DNA from: Planctomycetota bacterium
Lineage (GTDB): Bacteria > Planctomycetota > MHYJ01 > JACPRB01
Assembly (NCBI GenBank): GCA_035574235.1
Contig: DATLZA010000130.1
Span: 1-44,990 of the forward strand
Length of the DNA: 44,990 bases
Direction: 5' to 3'
Below are positions 8,823 to 16,733 of this stretch, piece after piece; the stretch's first letter is position 1; every line of letters starts with the position of its first letter. The notes below the pieces were generated by a model. The model was not told the origin of the DNA. It was given only the letters and a program-made list of their open reading frames with translations, and did no database searches. The translations under genes were made by a program, and so were the position numbers.

Positions 8823-9802
8823 GGGTTCACCACGTCGCACGCGACCCAGTGTCCGGGACGGAGCTCCCGCAGGCGGGGTTCGACGGCCCGGCAGCGGTCC
8901 ACGGCCAGGGGGCACCGGGGATGGAACGCGCAGCCCGGCGGAAACCGGAGCGGGTTGGGCACCGTGCCCGGGATGACGGCGAGCTTCCCGGCCTTCGGAG
9001 TGTCCAGGCGGGGGATCGAGCGCAGGAGCCCCGCCGTGTACGGGTGAAGCGGCTCGCGGAAAAGCTCCCGCGCGGGGGCGTACTCCACGATTTTGGAGGC
9101 GTACATCACGGCGACCTCGTCGGCCACCTCGGCGACGACCCCGAGGTCGTGGGTGATGATCAGGACGGACATCCGGAATTCCTGCTGGAGCTCGCGCAGG
9201 AGGTCCAGGATCTGGGCCTGGATCGTGACGTCGAGGGCGGTGGTGGGTTCGTCGGCGATGAGCAGCCGGGGCGTGCAGGCCAGGGCCATGGCGATCATGA
9301 CGCGCTGGCGCATGCCACCGGACATCTGGTGGGGGTAGTCGTCCACGCGGCGGGCGGCGGCGGGGATCTTGACCTTCTCGAGGAGTTCGACCGCCCGGCG
9401 GCGCGCTTCCGCGCGGGAGACCGGAAGGTGCGTCCGGATCGCTTCCATGATCTGGTAGCCCACGGTGAAGACGGGATTGAGGGAGGTCATGGGTTCCTGG
9501 AAGATCATGGCGATGTCGCGCCCGCGGACGGCGCGCATCTCGGGTTCCGGAAGGGTCGCCAGGTCGCGTCCTTCGAAAAGGATCCGGCCGCCGACGTGCC
9601 GGCCCGGCGGGGGAATCAGGCGCATGACGGAGAGGGCGGTGACGGACTTGCCGCACCCCGATTCCCCCACGACCCCCAGGGTCTTGCCGCGGCGGACGCG
9701 GAAGGACACCCCGTCCACCGCGCGCACGACGCCGTCGTCGGTGAAGAAGTGCGTGCGGAGGTCGCGGACGTCCAGGAGGACGTCGCCGTCGGCGTTCTCC
9801 AT
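8819..9802 (-). CDS. Oligopeptide/dipeptide ABC transporter ATPase, OppD/DppD type
   Basis: This is the first ATP-binding subunit of the importer, at 327 residues. It has Walker [14 protein letters not shown], the signature QMSGGMRQR, Walker [17 protein letters not shown] and the switch [10 protein letters not shown]. The C-terminal peptide-transporter domain includes [23 protein letters not shown], whose cysteines are conserved in the DppD/OppD group and in homologues bind an iron-sulfur cluster. OppD and OppF form the asymmetric nucleotide-binding pair. The ATG at 9802 lies 57 bases after the permease gene. The 3' end overlaps the oppF-type GTG start by four bases, coupling translation of the pair. 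Confidence 0.93.
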   Translation of the reverse strand: MENADGDVLLDVRDLRTHFFTDDGVVRAVDGVSFRVRRGKTLGVVGESGCGKSVTALSVMRLIPPPGRHVGGRILFEGRDLATLPEPEMRAVRGRDIAMIFQEPMTSLNPVFTVGYQIMEAIRTHLPVSRAEARRRAVELLEKVKIPAAARRVDDYPHQMSGGMRQRVMIAMALACTPRLLIADEPTTALDVTIQAQILDLLRELQQEFRMSVLIITHDLGVVAEVADEVAVMYASKIVEYAPARELFREPLHPYTAGLLRSIPRLDTPKAGKLAVIPGTVPNPLRFPPGCAFHPRCPLAVDRCRAVEPRLRELRPGHWVACDVVNP

Positions 9803-9859
9803 AGAAGGCGGCGTCAGTTTAGCATGGCCCGGGAGGGGCGAAAAGCGCCACGGGCGGTC

Positions 9860-11017
9860 TCATTGTCTGAGGCGCGGATCCAGGGCGTCCCGGAGGCCGT
9901 CCCCCACGAGGTTGTAGCCCACGACGGTGATGAGGATCGCGGTGCCGGCCGAGAGCGGGAGCCACCACTCCGAGAAGATGTTGCCTTTGGTGTCGTAGAC
10001 GATGTTCCCCCAACTCGGGGTGGGAGGCTGGACGCCCAGTCCCAGGAAGCTCAGGCCGGCCTCCAGAAGGATCGTGGAGCCCACCTGGAGGGTGGCCGCG
10101 ACGATGACGGGGGTCATGGCGTTCGGGAGGAGGTGGCGGAAGATAAGGCGCGGGGGGCGCGTCCCGAGCGCCCGGGCGGCCTGGGCGTAGTCGAGTTCCT
10201 TGAGCACCAGAAATTCGCCGCGCACCAGGCGCGCCACGCCCATCCAGGAGGTCAGCCCGATGACCGTGATGATGATCCAGATCGACTGGTGCCTCCAGAG
10301 GGCGATCACCGTGATGATGAGGATGATCGTGGGGAAACAGAGCAGGACATCCACGATCCGCATCATGACGTTGTCCACCCGCCCGCCGCAGTAGCCCGAA
10401 ATCGCTCCGTAGACCGTGCCGATCGTCACGGTGATTCCGACGGCCAGGAAGCCCACCAGAAGCGAGATTCGCGAGCCGTAGACGATGCGGCTGAGGGCGT
10501 CGCGGGCGAACTTGTCCGTGCCCAGGGGATGTTCGGCGGAGGGGGGCAGAAGCCGCTCGCGGACGCGGTCGCCCTGTTCGGCGGGGTCGTAGGGGGCGAC
10601 CAGCGGCGCCAGCAGCGCCACGAGGTAGATTCCGAGGAGGATCACGGAGCCCGCCACGGCCAGACGGTTCTTGCGGAACTGCCGGAAGGCGATCTTCCAG
10701 TGGGACTCGGAGCGGGGCCGGTCGCCGGCGGCCTCGCCACGCGCCCGGCGGCACAGGCGGCCGGACAGGACGAACAGACCCGCCGCCAGCGCCAGGAGGA
10801 GGAGTCCGGACACGACGAAATCGACGTGCCGCGCGGTGACGGCCACGGGTTCGCCGCGCGCGCGCCGGAGGATGCGGCCGGCGGCGTCGGCCAAGGGGGC
10901 GGCGTTGGCCGCCCCGAGCCCGACGAAAAGCGCCAGGAACCCCGCCAGGATCAGGGCGGTCCGCCGCCGCCCGATCCGCCAGTGGCCGAGTCCGGGAATC
11001 CAGTCGAGAGCGTTCAT
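9860..11017 (-). CDS. Peptide ABC transporter permease, OppC/DppC type, with N-terminal extension
   Basis: This inner-membrane permease has the binding-protein-dependent transport domain, including the EAA loop read as [20 protein letters not shown] and the C-terminal [12 protein letters not shown]. The typical OppC beginning, [18 protein letters not shown], only appears near residue 110. The first 100 or so residues form an extra region with two hydrophobic segments (about 20-38 and 64-85) joined by a soluble loop, so the protein is 385 residues rather than about 300. The extension begins with [19 protein letters not shown]. It is in frame and not interrupted, so it is probably translated, though a start nearer the core cannot be excluded. 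The start lies 3 bases after the OppB-type gene. Confidence 0.9.
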   Translation of the reverse strand: MNALDWIPGLGHWRIGRRRTALILAGFLALFVGLGAANAAPLADAAGRILRRARGEPVAVTARHVDFVVSGLLLLALAAGLFVLSGRLCRRARGEAAGDRPRSESHWKIAFRQFRKNRLAVAGSVILLGIYLVALLAPLVAPYDPAEQGDRVRERLLPPSAEHPLGTDKFARDALSRIVYGSRISLLVGFLAVGITVTIGTVYGAISGYCGGRVDNVMMRIVDVLLCFPTIILIITVIALWRHQSIWIIITVIGLTSWMGVARLVRGEFLVLKELDYAQAARALGTRPPRLIFRHLLPNAMTPVIVAATLQVGSTILLEAGLSFLGLGVQPPTPSWGNIVYDTKGNIFSEWWLPLSAGTAILITVVGYNLVGDGLRDALDPRLRQ

Positions 11018-11020
11018 GGC

Positions 11021-11995
11021 CTACTCCAGCCTCACCCGCGGATCGACCACCGCGTAGAGCAGGTCGGCCAGGAGGTTGCCGAGCATGACGACGGCGGCGA
11101 AGATGAGGTTGACCGCCAGGAACATCGGATAGTCGCGCTGGAAGGCCGCCTCCACGGCCACGCGTCCCATGCCGGGCCAGGCGAAGACGTTTTCGACGAT
11201 CGCCGCGCCGCTGAAGAGGAAGGGCAGGCTCAGGCCCATGAGCGTGACGATGGGCATGAGGGCGTTCCGCAGCGCGTGCCGGAAGACGACGACGCGCTCC
11301 GGAAGCCCCTTGGCGCGCGCGGTGCGGATGTAGTCCTGGCGGATGACCTCGAGGAGCTGCCCCCGCATGTACCGCGACACGTAGGCGGCGCTTCCGATGC
11401 CCAGCGTGGCCGCCGGCAGCACGATGTGGAGGAAGCGGTCCCAGAGTTTCCCCAGGGGCGGGAGGTCCTCGTACCCGGGGACGCTCATCATTCCGGAAGC
11501 GGGAAGGAGGTGCCAGACGCCCCCGGCGAAAAGGAAGAGGAAGAGGAGTCCGAGATAGAAGGAGGGCATGGAGTAGAAGGCCAGGGCCGCCACGCGGGAG
11601 ACGTTGTCGAACGCGGAGTACTGCCGCACGGCGGCCACGATGCCGACCGCCAGCCCGATGGCCAGTTCCAGGAAAAGCGCCAGGAGCGAAAGCTGGATCG
11701 TGTTCGGCAGGGCGTCGAGGATCTCGTCGGCCACGGGGCGCTTCTTGGCGAACGAGTATCCGAATTCGAAATCGACGAGGACGGATTTCAGGTACTTGAC
11801 GTACTGCACGGGGACCGGCTGGTCCAGACCGAGATTGCGCCGGAGCATCCGGCGGTACTCGGGGGGAAGGTCGGGGTTGTCGAAGATGTCGGCGGGGTCT
11901 CCGGGGGCCGCGTGGATCACGAAGAAGTTGAGCGTGAGGATCCCGAAGAGGAGGGGGACCATGAGGGCCAGGCGGCGGAGGATATAGGTCCGCAT
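11021..11995 (-). CDS. Peptide ABC transporter permease, OppB/DppB type
   Basis: This is the second permease, at 324 residues, typical for DppB/OppB. It begins MRTYILRRLALMVPLLFGILTL, the family N-terminus, and has the EAA loop read as DYIRTARAKGLPERVVVFRHALRNALMP (partial). The sequence ends AVVDPRVRLE, also typical. It contains about six membrane segments. It sits between the binding lipoprotein gene (12 bases upstream) and the OppC-type gene (3 bases downstream), so the order is binding protein, B, C, D, F. Confidence 0.93.
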   Translation of the reverse strand: MRTYILRRLALMVPLLFGILTLNFFVIHAAPGDPADIFDNPDLPPEYRRMLRRNLGLDQPVPVQYVKYLKSVLVDFEFGYSFAKKRPVADEILDALPNTIQLSLLALFLELAIGLAVGIVAAVRQYSAFDNVSRVAALAFYSMPSFYLGLLFLFLFAGGVWHLLPASGMMSVPGYEDLPPLGKLWDRFLHIVLPAATLGIGSAAYVSRYMRGQLLEVIRQDYIRTARAKGLPERVVVFRHALRNALMPIVTLMGLSLPFLFSGAAIVENVFAWPGMGRVAVEAAFQRDYPMFLAVNLIFAAVVMLGNLLADLLYAVVDPRVRLE

Positions 11996-12007
11996 CGGGA
12001 GGGGGCG

Positions 12008-13747
12008 CTACTTGTACTTTTGATCCGCCCGGGGCACCCACCACTGGTTGACGTTGTAGTTCCAGCCCACGGTCTCCATCTGCACGTTCCGGAAGCGCTT
12101 GTGGAGAAAATTGATCTGCCGGGGGACGTACAGGAACGTGTACGGCTGGTCCTCGGCGATAAGATCCTGGGCGCGGTGCCACATCGCCCGGGCCTTCTCG
12201 CGGTCCATCTCGAACTGAGCTTCGTCGATCAGGCGGTCCACTTCCGGATTGGAATAGGAGACGAAGTTGAACTTGTCCGGAATGGACTTGGAGTGCCACA
12301 TGGTCGTGAGATCCATCTTGAGCCCCACGGACCAGCCGGCCACGGCGGCCTCGAAATTCTTCTTGTTGAGGTCTTCGCTGAAGATCGTCCATTCCAGAAG
12401 CGTCGGGTTCACCTTGATGCCGACTTTCTTGAGCTGGTCCTGGACGATGACGCAGATGTCCTCGCGGATTTGATTCCCCTTGTTGGTCTTGAGCGTGAAC
12501 TCGAAGCGCCGGCCGTCCTTGTCCAGCCACCCGTCGCCGTCGGTGTCCTTCCAGCCCTCTTCGGCCAGAAGCTGCCGGGCCCGGTCGGGGTTGTAGGGGA
12601 AATCGGGAACGTCGCGCTTATGCGCCCAGATGATGGGATGGACGGGGCCCTTGCAGATTTCCCCGAATCCGAAGAGCACGGAGTCGATGATGTCCTGGCG
12701 GTTGATCGCGTGGGTAAGCGCCTGGCGCACCTTGCGGGATCGGAAGATCGGATGCGTCAGATTCCAGCCGATGTATCCGTACGCCCGGCTCGGATAGACG
12801 TACCCCTGCAGGTGCGGCACCCGGGAGAGTTCCTGAAAGAACTTGGGCGGCACCATCTCCATGAAGTCGATCTGCTGGCTCTTGAGCTGCAGGATGAGGT
12901 TCTCCTGGTCGGGGATTACCTTGAAGATGATGCGATCGAGAGGCGGCCGGCCCATGAAGTAGCGGTCGTTGGCCTCGACGATGATGTGGGATTGGGCCTT
13001 CCACTCCTTGAACCTGTAGGGCCCGTTGCCCACCGGGTTGCGGTTGAAGGCGGCCGATTTCCATTCCGCCGGAGGGACTTTTTCCAAGAGGTGCTTGGGA
13101 AGGATCTCGCCGACGACGGCGTCCATGAGCTGATAGGGGTAGACGCGGGTGAAGATGAATTTGACCGTGTAGTCGTCCACGACGACGACGTCCTTGATGT
13201 GTTCCTTCCATTTGATGGCGGACCAGCCGATCTCCGGGTTGATCGCCCGTTCGTGGGTGAATTTCACGTCGTGGGCGGTGGTCTTGACGCCGTCGTGCCA
13301 GTAGACGTCGTCGCGCAGCCTGAAGGTCAGTTCCCGATGGTCGGGGGAGAATTCCCAGGACTTCGCCAGAAGAGGCGCGTGGGAGAAGTCGGGATTCGTG
13401 CGGGTGAGGCCGAGGAAAAGAAGGCCCTCGACATCGCTGGCTCCCTTGGTCGTGCTGACGAGCGGATTGAGCGCGTCGGCGTCCCCGATCGTGCCGATCA
13501 CGAGCGTGTCGCCGCGGTCGTAGGCGCTCTTGTAGAACCCGTCCCAGCGGGCCTCGAACTCGGGGTTGCGCTCTTCGGACATGCCCCGGTCGGCGACGGC
13601 GGTCGCGGAGGAAGCGGCGCCGGAGGTGTCCGGAGCGGCCTTTCCCCCGGCCGGGGGTCTGTCGCTTTCGGAAGGTTTGCAGGAGATCGGCCCGGCGGTC
13701 AGGCAGGCCGCCAGAAGGAGAAGTCGAATGCCCGGCGAACGGTTCAT
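12008..13747 (-). CDS. Peptide-binding lipoprotein of ABC transporter (SBP family 5)
   Basis: This is the extracytoplasmic substrate-binding protein of the importer. With ATG 13747 it is 579 residues. The n-region MNRSPGIR is followed by a short hydrophobic stretch and a lipobox-like LAAC (C15), with a second candidate Cys at 23; either makes it a lipoprotein. A Ser/Pro/Ala-rich linker leads into the SBP_bac_5 fold: EPATLNPL-type start here DADALNPLVSTTKGA, then 'AKSWEFSPDHRELTFRLRDDVYWHDG', the family signature region, and PVGNGPYRFKEW. Frames upstream of 13747 are open but hold no family sequence and overlap the promoter region, so this start was chosen. The ligand is a di- or oligopeptide by family; the precise class cannot be read. 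Confidence 0.92.
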   Translation of the reverse strand: MNRSPGIRLLLLAACLTAGPISCKPSESDRPPAGGKAAPDTSGAASSATAVADRGMSEERNPEFEARWDGFYKSAYDRGDTLVIGTIGDADALNPLVSTTKGASDVEGLLFLGLTRTNPDFSHAPLLAKSWEFSPDHRELTFRLRDDVYWHDGVKTTAHDVKFTHERAINPEIGWSAIKWKEHIKDVVVVDDYTVKFIFTRVYPYQLMDAVVGEILPKHLLEKVPPAEWKSAAFNRNPVGNGPYRFKEWKAQSHIIVEANDRYFMGRPPLDRIIFKVIPDQENLILQLKSQQIDFMEMVPPKFFQELSRVPHLQGYVYPSRAYGYIGWNLTHPIFRSRKVRQALTHAINRQDIIDSVLFGFGEICKGPVHPIIWAHKRDVPDFPYNPDRARQLLAEEGWKDTDGDGWLDKDGRRFEFTLKTNKGNQIREDICVIVQDQLKKVGIKVNPTLLEWTIFSEDLNKKNFEAAVAGWSVGLKMDLTTMWHSKSIPDKFNFVSYSNPEVDRLIDEAQFEMDREKARAMWHRAQDLIAEDQPYTFLYVPRQINFLHKRFRNVQMETVGWNYNVNQWWVPRADQKYK

Positions 13748-13775
13748 CGCAAGCCCCCCATGTCCGCGCGATTTC

Positions 13776-13803
13776 ATCGTAGGGGCCGAGGCCGGGGAGT
13801 CAA
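13776..13803 (-). promoter_or_regulatory. Sigma-70-like promoter of the peptide transporter operon
   Basis: On the minus strand TTGACT (13803-13798) is followed by a 16-base spacer and TACGAT (13781-13776). Transcription would begin near 13769, giving a leader of about 22 bases before ATG 13747, and a G-rich ribosome site lies in the leader. It is arranged back-to-back with the promoter of the FHA-cyclase gene. Confidence 0.6.
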
Positions 13804-13825
13804 CTGTTTTTGCCGGGCGGCGACC

Positions 13826-13854
13826 TTGACCCTCGTGCGGCGCGGTGATTAAAT
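13826..13854 (+). promoter_or_regulatory. Sigma-70-like promoter of the FHA-cyclase gene
   Basis: TTGACC (13826-13831), a 17-base spacer and TTAAAT (13849-13854). Transcription would begin near 13861, which places the possible GTG start at 13845 upstream of the transcript and supports the TTG at 13908. Only 22 bases separate this -35 box from that of the opposing promoter, so one bound regulator could affect both. Confidence 0.55.
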
Positions 13855-13907
13855 ACGTCGGTCGTTCGTCCGTTTCGAGACCCTCCGGAAAGCGTCGGAG
13901 TCTCTCC

Positions 13908-15560
13908 TTGGCGAAGCTCGTCGTCAGGCAGGGCGGCCAGACGAGGGAGTTCCCCCTCACCAAGGACAGCGTCTCCATCGGCCGAACGCCCGACAACGAC
14001 ATCGAGCTGAAGGACTCCCTGATTTCGCGCCGACACACGACAATCGTCCGGCGGGGCGACCGGTACGTGGTTCAGGACCTCGGCAGTTCCAACGGCACCT
14101 TCGTCAACCGCGAGCGCGTCGAGACGAGAACCCTGGACCACGGGGACGTGATCCGCCTGGGCGACGCCGAGATCACCTTCCTCGACGAGGAGCCCGGCCG
14201 GCCCTCGGCGGTCCGGCCCGCCGCGCGGCGGGAAGGAACCGAGTTTTTCGGCGGCCCGGAGATCGTCCAGCGCGTGGACGACATCGCCCAGAACTACAGC
14301 ATCGACATCGCCGGCGCCCTCTCCCAGGGCCTTTCGCTCAAGGACATCCGAAGAGACGTCAGCGGCGAGCGCGCCGCGCGCGACTCGAAGATGTTCTTCA
14401 TCCTCTTCCAGGTGGGAAAAGCCCTCTCGACCGCGGCGACGCTCGACGACATGCTGGCGACGGCCATGCGCCTCATCTTCGAGGTCATCCAGGCGGAGCG
14501 GGGCGTCATCCTCCTGCGCTCCGGGCCGCAGGGGGAGCTCAGGGCCCGCCTCGCCTTCCATCGCGCCCGCGGGCTCATCGACGGCCGGGACATCCACGTC
14601 TCGACCACGATCACCTCCCAGGTCGTCGGCCAGAAAGTCTCGATCATCACCTCCGACGCCCTGCAGGATCCGCGCTTCATGCAGGGGCTCTCGATCGTCC
14701 AGTACAACATCCGCTCCGCCCTCTGCGTGCCCCTTTGGGAGGAGCGGGAGGTCTACGGCGCCCTCTACGTGGACAATCTCGCCAAGTCCTACGCCTTCAC
14801 GAAGGAGGATCTCGAGCTTCTGACGGCGATCGCCAACCTCATCGCCATCCGCATCCGGCAGGAGGAGACCCAGATGCGCCTGCGGCGGGAGGAGCTTCTG
14901 CGGACCAATCTCTCGAAGTACCACTCGCCGGACGTAGTCGCCATGCTCATGAGCCGCGGCGGGGAAGTGGGGCTCGAGGTCGTCGAACGCGAAGTGAGCG
15001 TGGCCTTCATCGACGTGGAGGCGTCCACCCGGCTGGCCGAGACGATCGGGCCCAAGGGGATCGCCGATCTCCTCAACGAATTTTTCCTCATGGCCACCCG
15101 GGCGGTCTTCGCCCACAAGGGCAACGTCAACAAGTTCATCGGGGACGAGGTGATGGCCATCTTCAACGCCCCCGTGGACCTTCCGAATCACGCCGCCGCG
15201 GCGGTCCGCTGCTGCCTCACGATGCTCGACGAGCTGGAGCGCTTCAACCGCGAGAACCCCGGCCGGCGCTTCAACGTCCGCTGCGCCGTCAACACGGGGC
15301 CCGTCGTGGCCGGAAACGTCGGCACGCCCACCCGCATGGAGTACACCGTCCTCGGCGACACGGTCAACGTGGCCGCGCGGCTCTCCAAGCTCCCGCCGGT
15401 CAACAGCGTGGTCGTGGGGGAGCGCACGCATCAGCTCGTCAAGGACGAGTTCCCGGCGCGCGACCTGGGCGAAGTGGTCCTCAAGGGAAGGGAAAAGCCT
15501 CTCCGGGCGTTCGAGATCCTCCGGGAGGCCCCGCGGCCCGCGGGCGCGGAAACTTTGTGA
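13908..15560 (+). CDS. FHA-GAF-adenylate cyclase (class III)
   Basis: A cytoplasmic three-domain signalling enzyme, 550 residues from the TTG start. FHA domain, about 1-95: GRTPDNDIEL, the phosphothreonine-binding SLISRRH and DLGSSNGTFVN. GAF domain, about 175-320. Class III cyclase domain, about 360-510, with metal ligands D369 and D413, transition-state N487 and R491, and the K409/D484 pair that selects ATP over GTP; all catalytic positions are intact. It should therefore make cAMP in response to a GAF ligand and to phosphorylated partners. The TTG start was chosen because GGAG lies 7 bases before it, because FHA sequence begins immediately (AKLVVRQGG), and because the promoter's -10 box overlaps the alternative GTG at 13845. 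A partner kinase might be the one encoded at 21534, but that is inference. Confidence 0.9.
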   Translation: MAKLVVRQGGQTREFPLTKDSVSIGRTPDNDIELKDSLISRRHTTIVRRGDRYVVQDLGSSNGTFVNRERVETRTLDHGDVIRLGDAEITFLDEEPGRPSAVRPAARREGTEFFGGPEIVQRVDDIAQNYSIDIAGALSQGLSLKDIRRDVSGERAARDSKMFFILFQVGKALSTAATLDDMLATAMRLIFEVIQAERGVILLRSGPQGELRARLAFHRARGLIDGRDIHVSTTITSQVVGQKVSIITSDALQDPRFMQGLSIVQYNIRSALCVPLWEEREVYGALYVDNLAKSYAFTKEDLELLTAIANLIAIRIRQEETQMRLRREELLRTNLSKYHSPDVVAMLMSRGGEVGLEVVEREVSVAFIDVEASTRLAETIGPKGIADLLNEFFLMATRAVFAHKGNVNKFIGDEVMAIFNAPVDLPNHAAAAVRCCLTMLDELERFNRENPGRRFNVRCAVNTGPVVAGNVGTPTRMEYTVLGDTVNVAARLSKLPPVNSVVVGERTHQLVKDEFPARDLGEVVLKGREKPLRAFEILREAPRPAGAETL

Positions 15561-15593
15561 TCCGGGCCCGTTTGTGCTGAAATGGGAACCGTC

Positions 15594-16733
15594 ATGAGGC
15601 GGGTCGCGATTCTCGGCTCGACGGGCTCGATCGGCACCCAGGCCCTCGACGTGGCCGCCCACCTGGGGCTCGAGGTGCGGGCGCTGGCCGCCGGCTCCAA
15701 CTGGCGCGCGCTCAAGGAACAGATCGAGCGCTTCCGGCCGGCCCGCGCCGCGCTGGCGGACCCCGCGGCCGGAGAGGCCCTCCGCCGGGCGCTCAACGGC
15801 TCGCCCACCGTGCTTCTTCCGGGGCCCGAGGGGGTCCGCGCCGTCGCCTCCGGGGACGACGTGGAGGTCGTGCTCTGCGGGATCACGGGCGCCGCGGCGC
15901 TCGGACCCGCGCTGGCGGCGGCGGAGCGGGGAAAGACTCTCGCTCTGGCCAACAAGGAAGCTCTCGTCATGGCGGGGCCGATTCTCCTTGAAGCGGCGCG
16001 CGCCTCGGGAGCCCGGATCGTCCCCGTCGACAGCGAGCACAGCGCCATCTTCCAGGCCCTCCGCGCCGGAAGCCGCCGCGAGGTGCGCCGCGTCATCCTC
16101 ACCGCCTCCGGCGGCCCCTTCGCGCGGCTCTCCCGCGCCGAGCTCGAGAACGTCACCCCCGAACAGGCCCTCCGCCATCCCACCTGGGACATGGGGGGCA
16201 AGATCACCGTCGATTCGGCCACGATGTTCAACAAGGCCCTCGAGATCGTCGAGGCCAAATGGCTTTTCGATCTGGCGCCTTCGCAGATCGAGGTGCTCCT
16301 GCATCCCCAGTCCATCGTCCACTCGCTCGTCGAGTTCGTGGACGGTTCGGTCGTGGCCCAGATGAGCGTGCCGGATATGCGCGCCCCCATCCAGTACGCC
16401 TTCACGTTCCCGGAACGGGCCGCCGGGACCATCCGCCCGCTCGACCTGGCCGAAGTCGGGGCGCTCACCTTCGAGCGCCCGGACCGGGGGAAATTCCCGT
16501 CGCTGGATCTCGGGTACCGCGCGGCCGAGGTCGGCGGGACGCTGGGGGCGGTCCTGAACGCGGCCAACGAGGTCGCCGTGGATCTTTTCCTGGCGGGGCG
16601 CATCCGGTTTCCCCAGATCTTCGACGTCGTGCGGCGGGTGATGGACCGCCACCGCGGGGTGGCCCGCCCGTCGCTCGAGGACGTCCTCCAGGCCGATGCC
16701 TGGGCCAGACAGGAGGCCCGATGGAATTTCTGA
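15594..16733 (+). CDS. dxr: 1-deoxy-D-xylulose 5-phosphate reductoisomerase
   Basis: This enzyme converts DXP to 2-C-methyl-D-erythritol 4-phosphate with NADPH, the committed step of the non-mevalonate isoprenoid pathway. The NADPH loop GSTGSIGTQ, the ANKEALVMAG segment, the metal/substrate motif DSEHSAIFQAL, the flexible loop region HPTWDMGGKITVDSATMFNK and the C-terminal NAANEVAVDLFL are all present. It is 379 residues from ATG 15594, the usual length. An in-frame ATG 12 bases earlier (15582) has no ribosome site, whereas GGGAA precedes 15594. The 3' end overlaps rseP by 13 bases, the frequent dxr-rseP pairing. Confidence 0.95.
   Translation: MRRVAILGSTGSIGTQALDVAAHLGLEVRALAAGSNWRALKEQIERFRPARAALADPAAGEALRRALNGSPTVLLPGPEGVRAVASGDDVEVVLCGITGAAALGPALAAAERGKTLALANKEALVMAGPILLEAARASGARIVPVDSEHSAIFQALRAGSRREVRRVILTASGGPFARLSRAELENVTPEQALRHPTWDMGGKITVDSATMFNKALEIVEAKWLFDLAPSQIEVLLHPQSIVHSLVEFVDGSVVAQMSVPDMRAPIQYAFTFPERAAGTIRPLDLAEVGALTFERPDRGKFPSLDLGYRAAEVGGTLGAVLNAANEVAVDLFLAGRIRFPQIFDVVRRVMDRHRGVARPSLEDVLQADAWARQEARWNF

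Noticed and set aside
8849-13852. A 1667-residue plus-strand open frame
   Set aside because: It runs antisense through the whole peptide transporter operon and has no recognisable domain; it is a GC-bias shadow.
13845-13907. GTG start at 13845 for the FHA-cyclase gene
   Set aside because: The -10 box of the promoter overlaps it and there is no ribosome site; the TTG at 13908 has GGAG and begins the FHA sequence.
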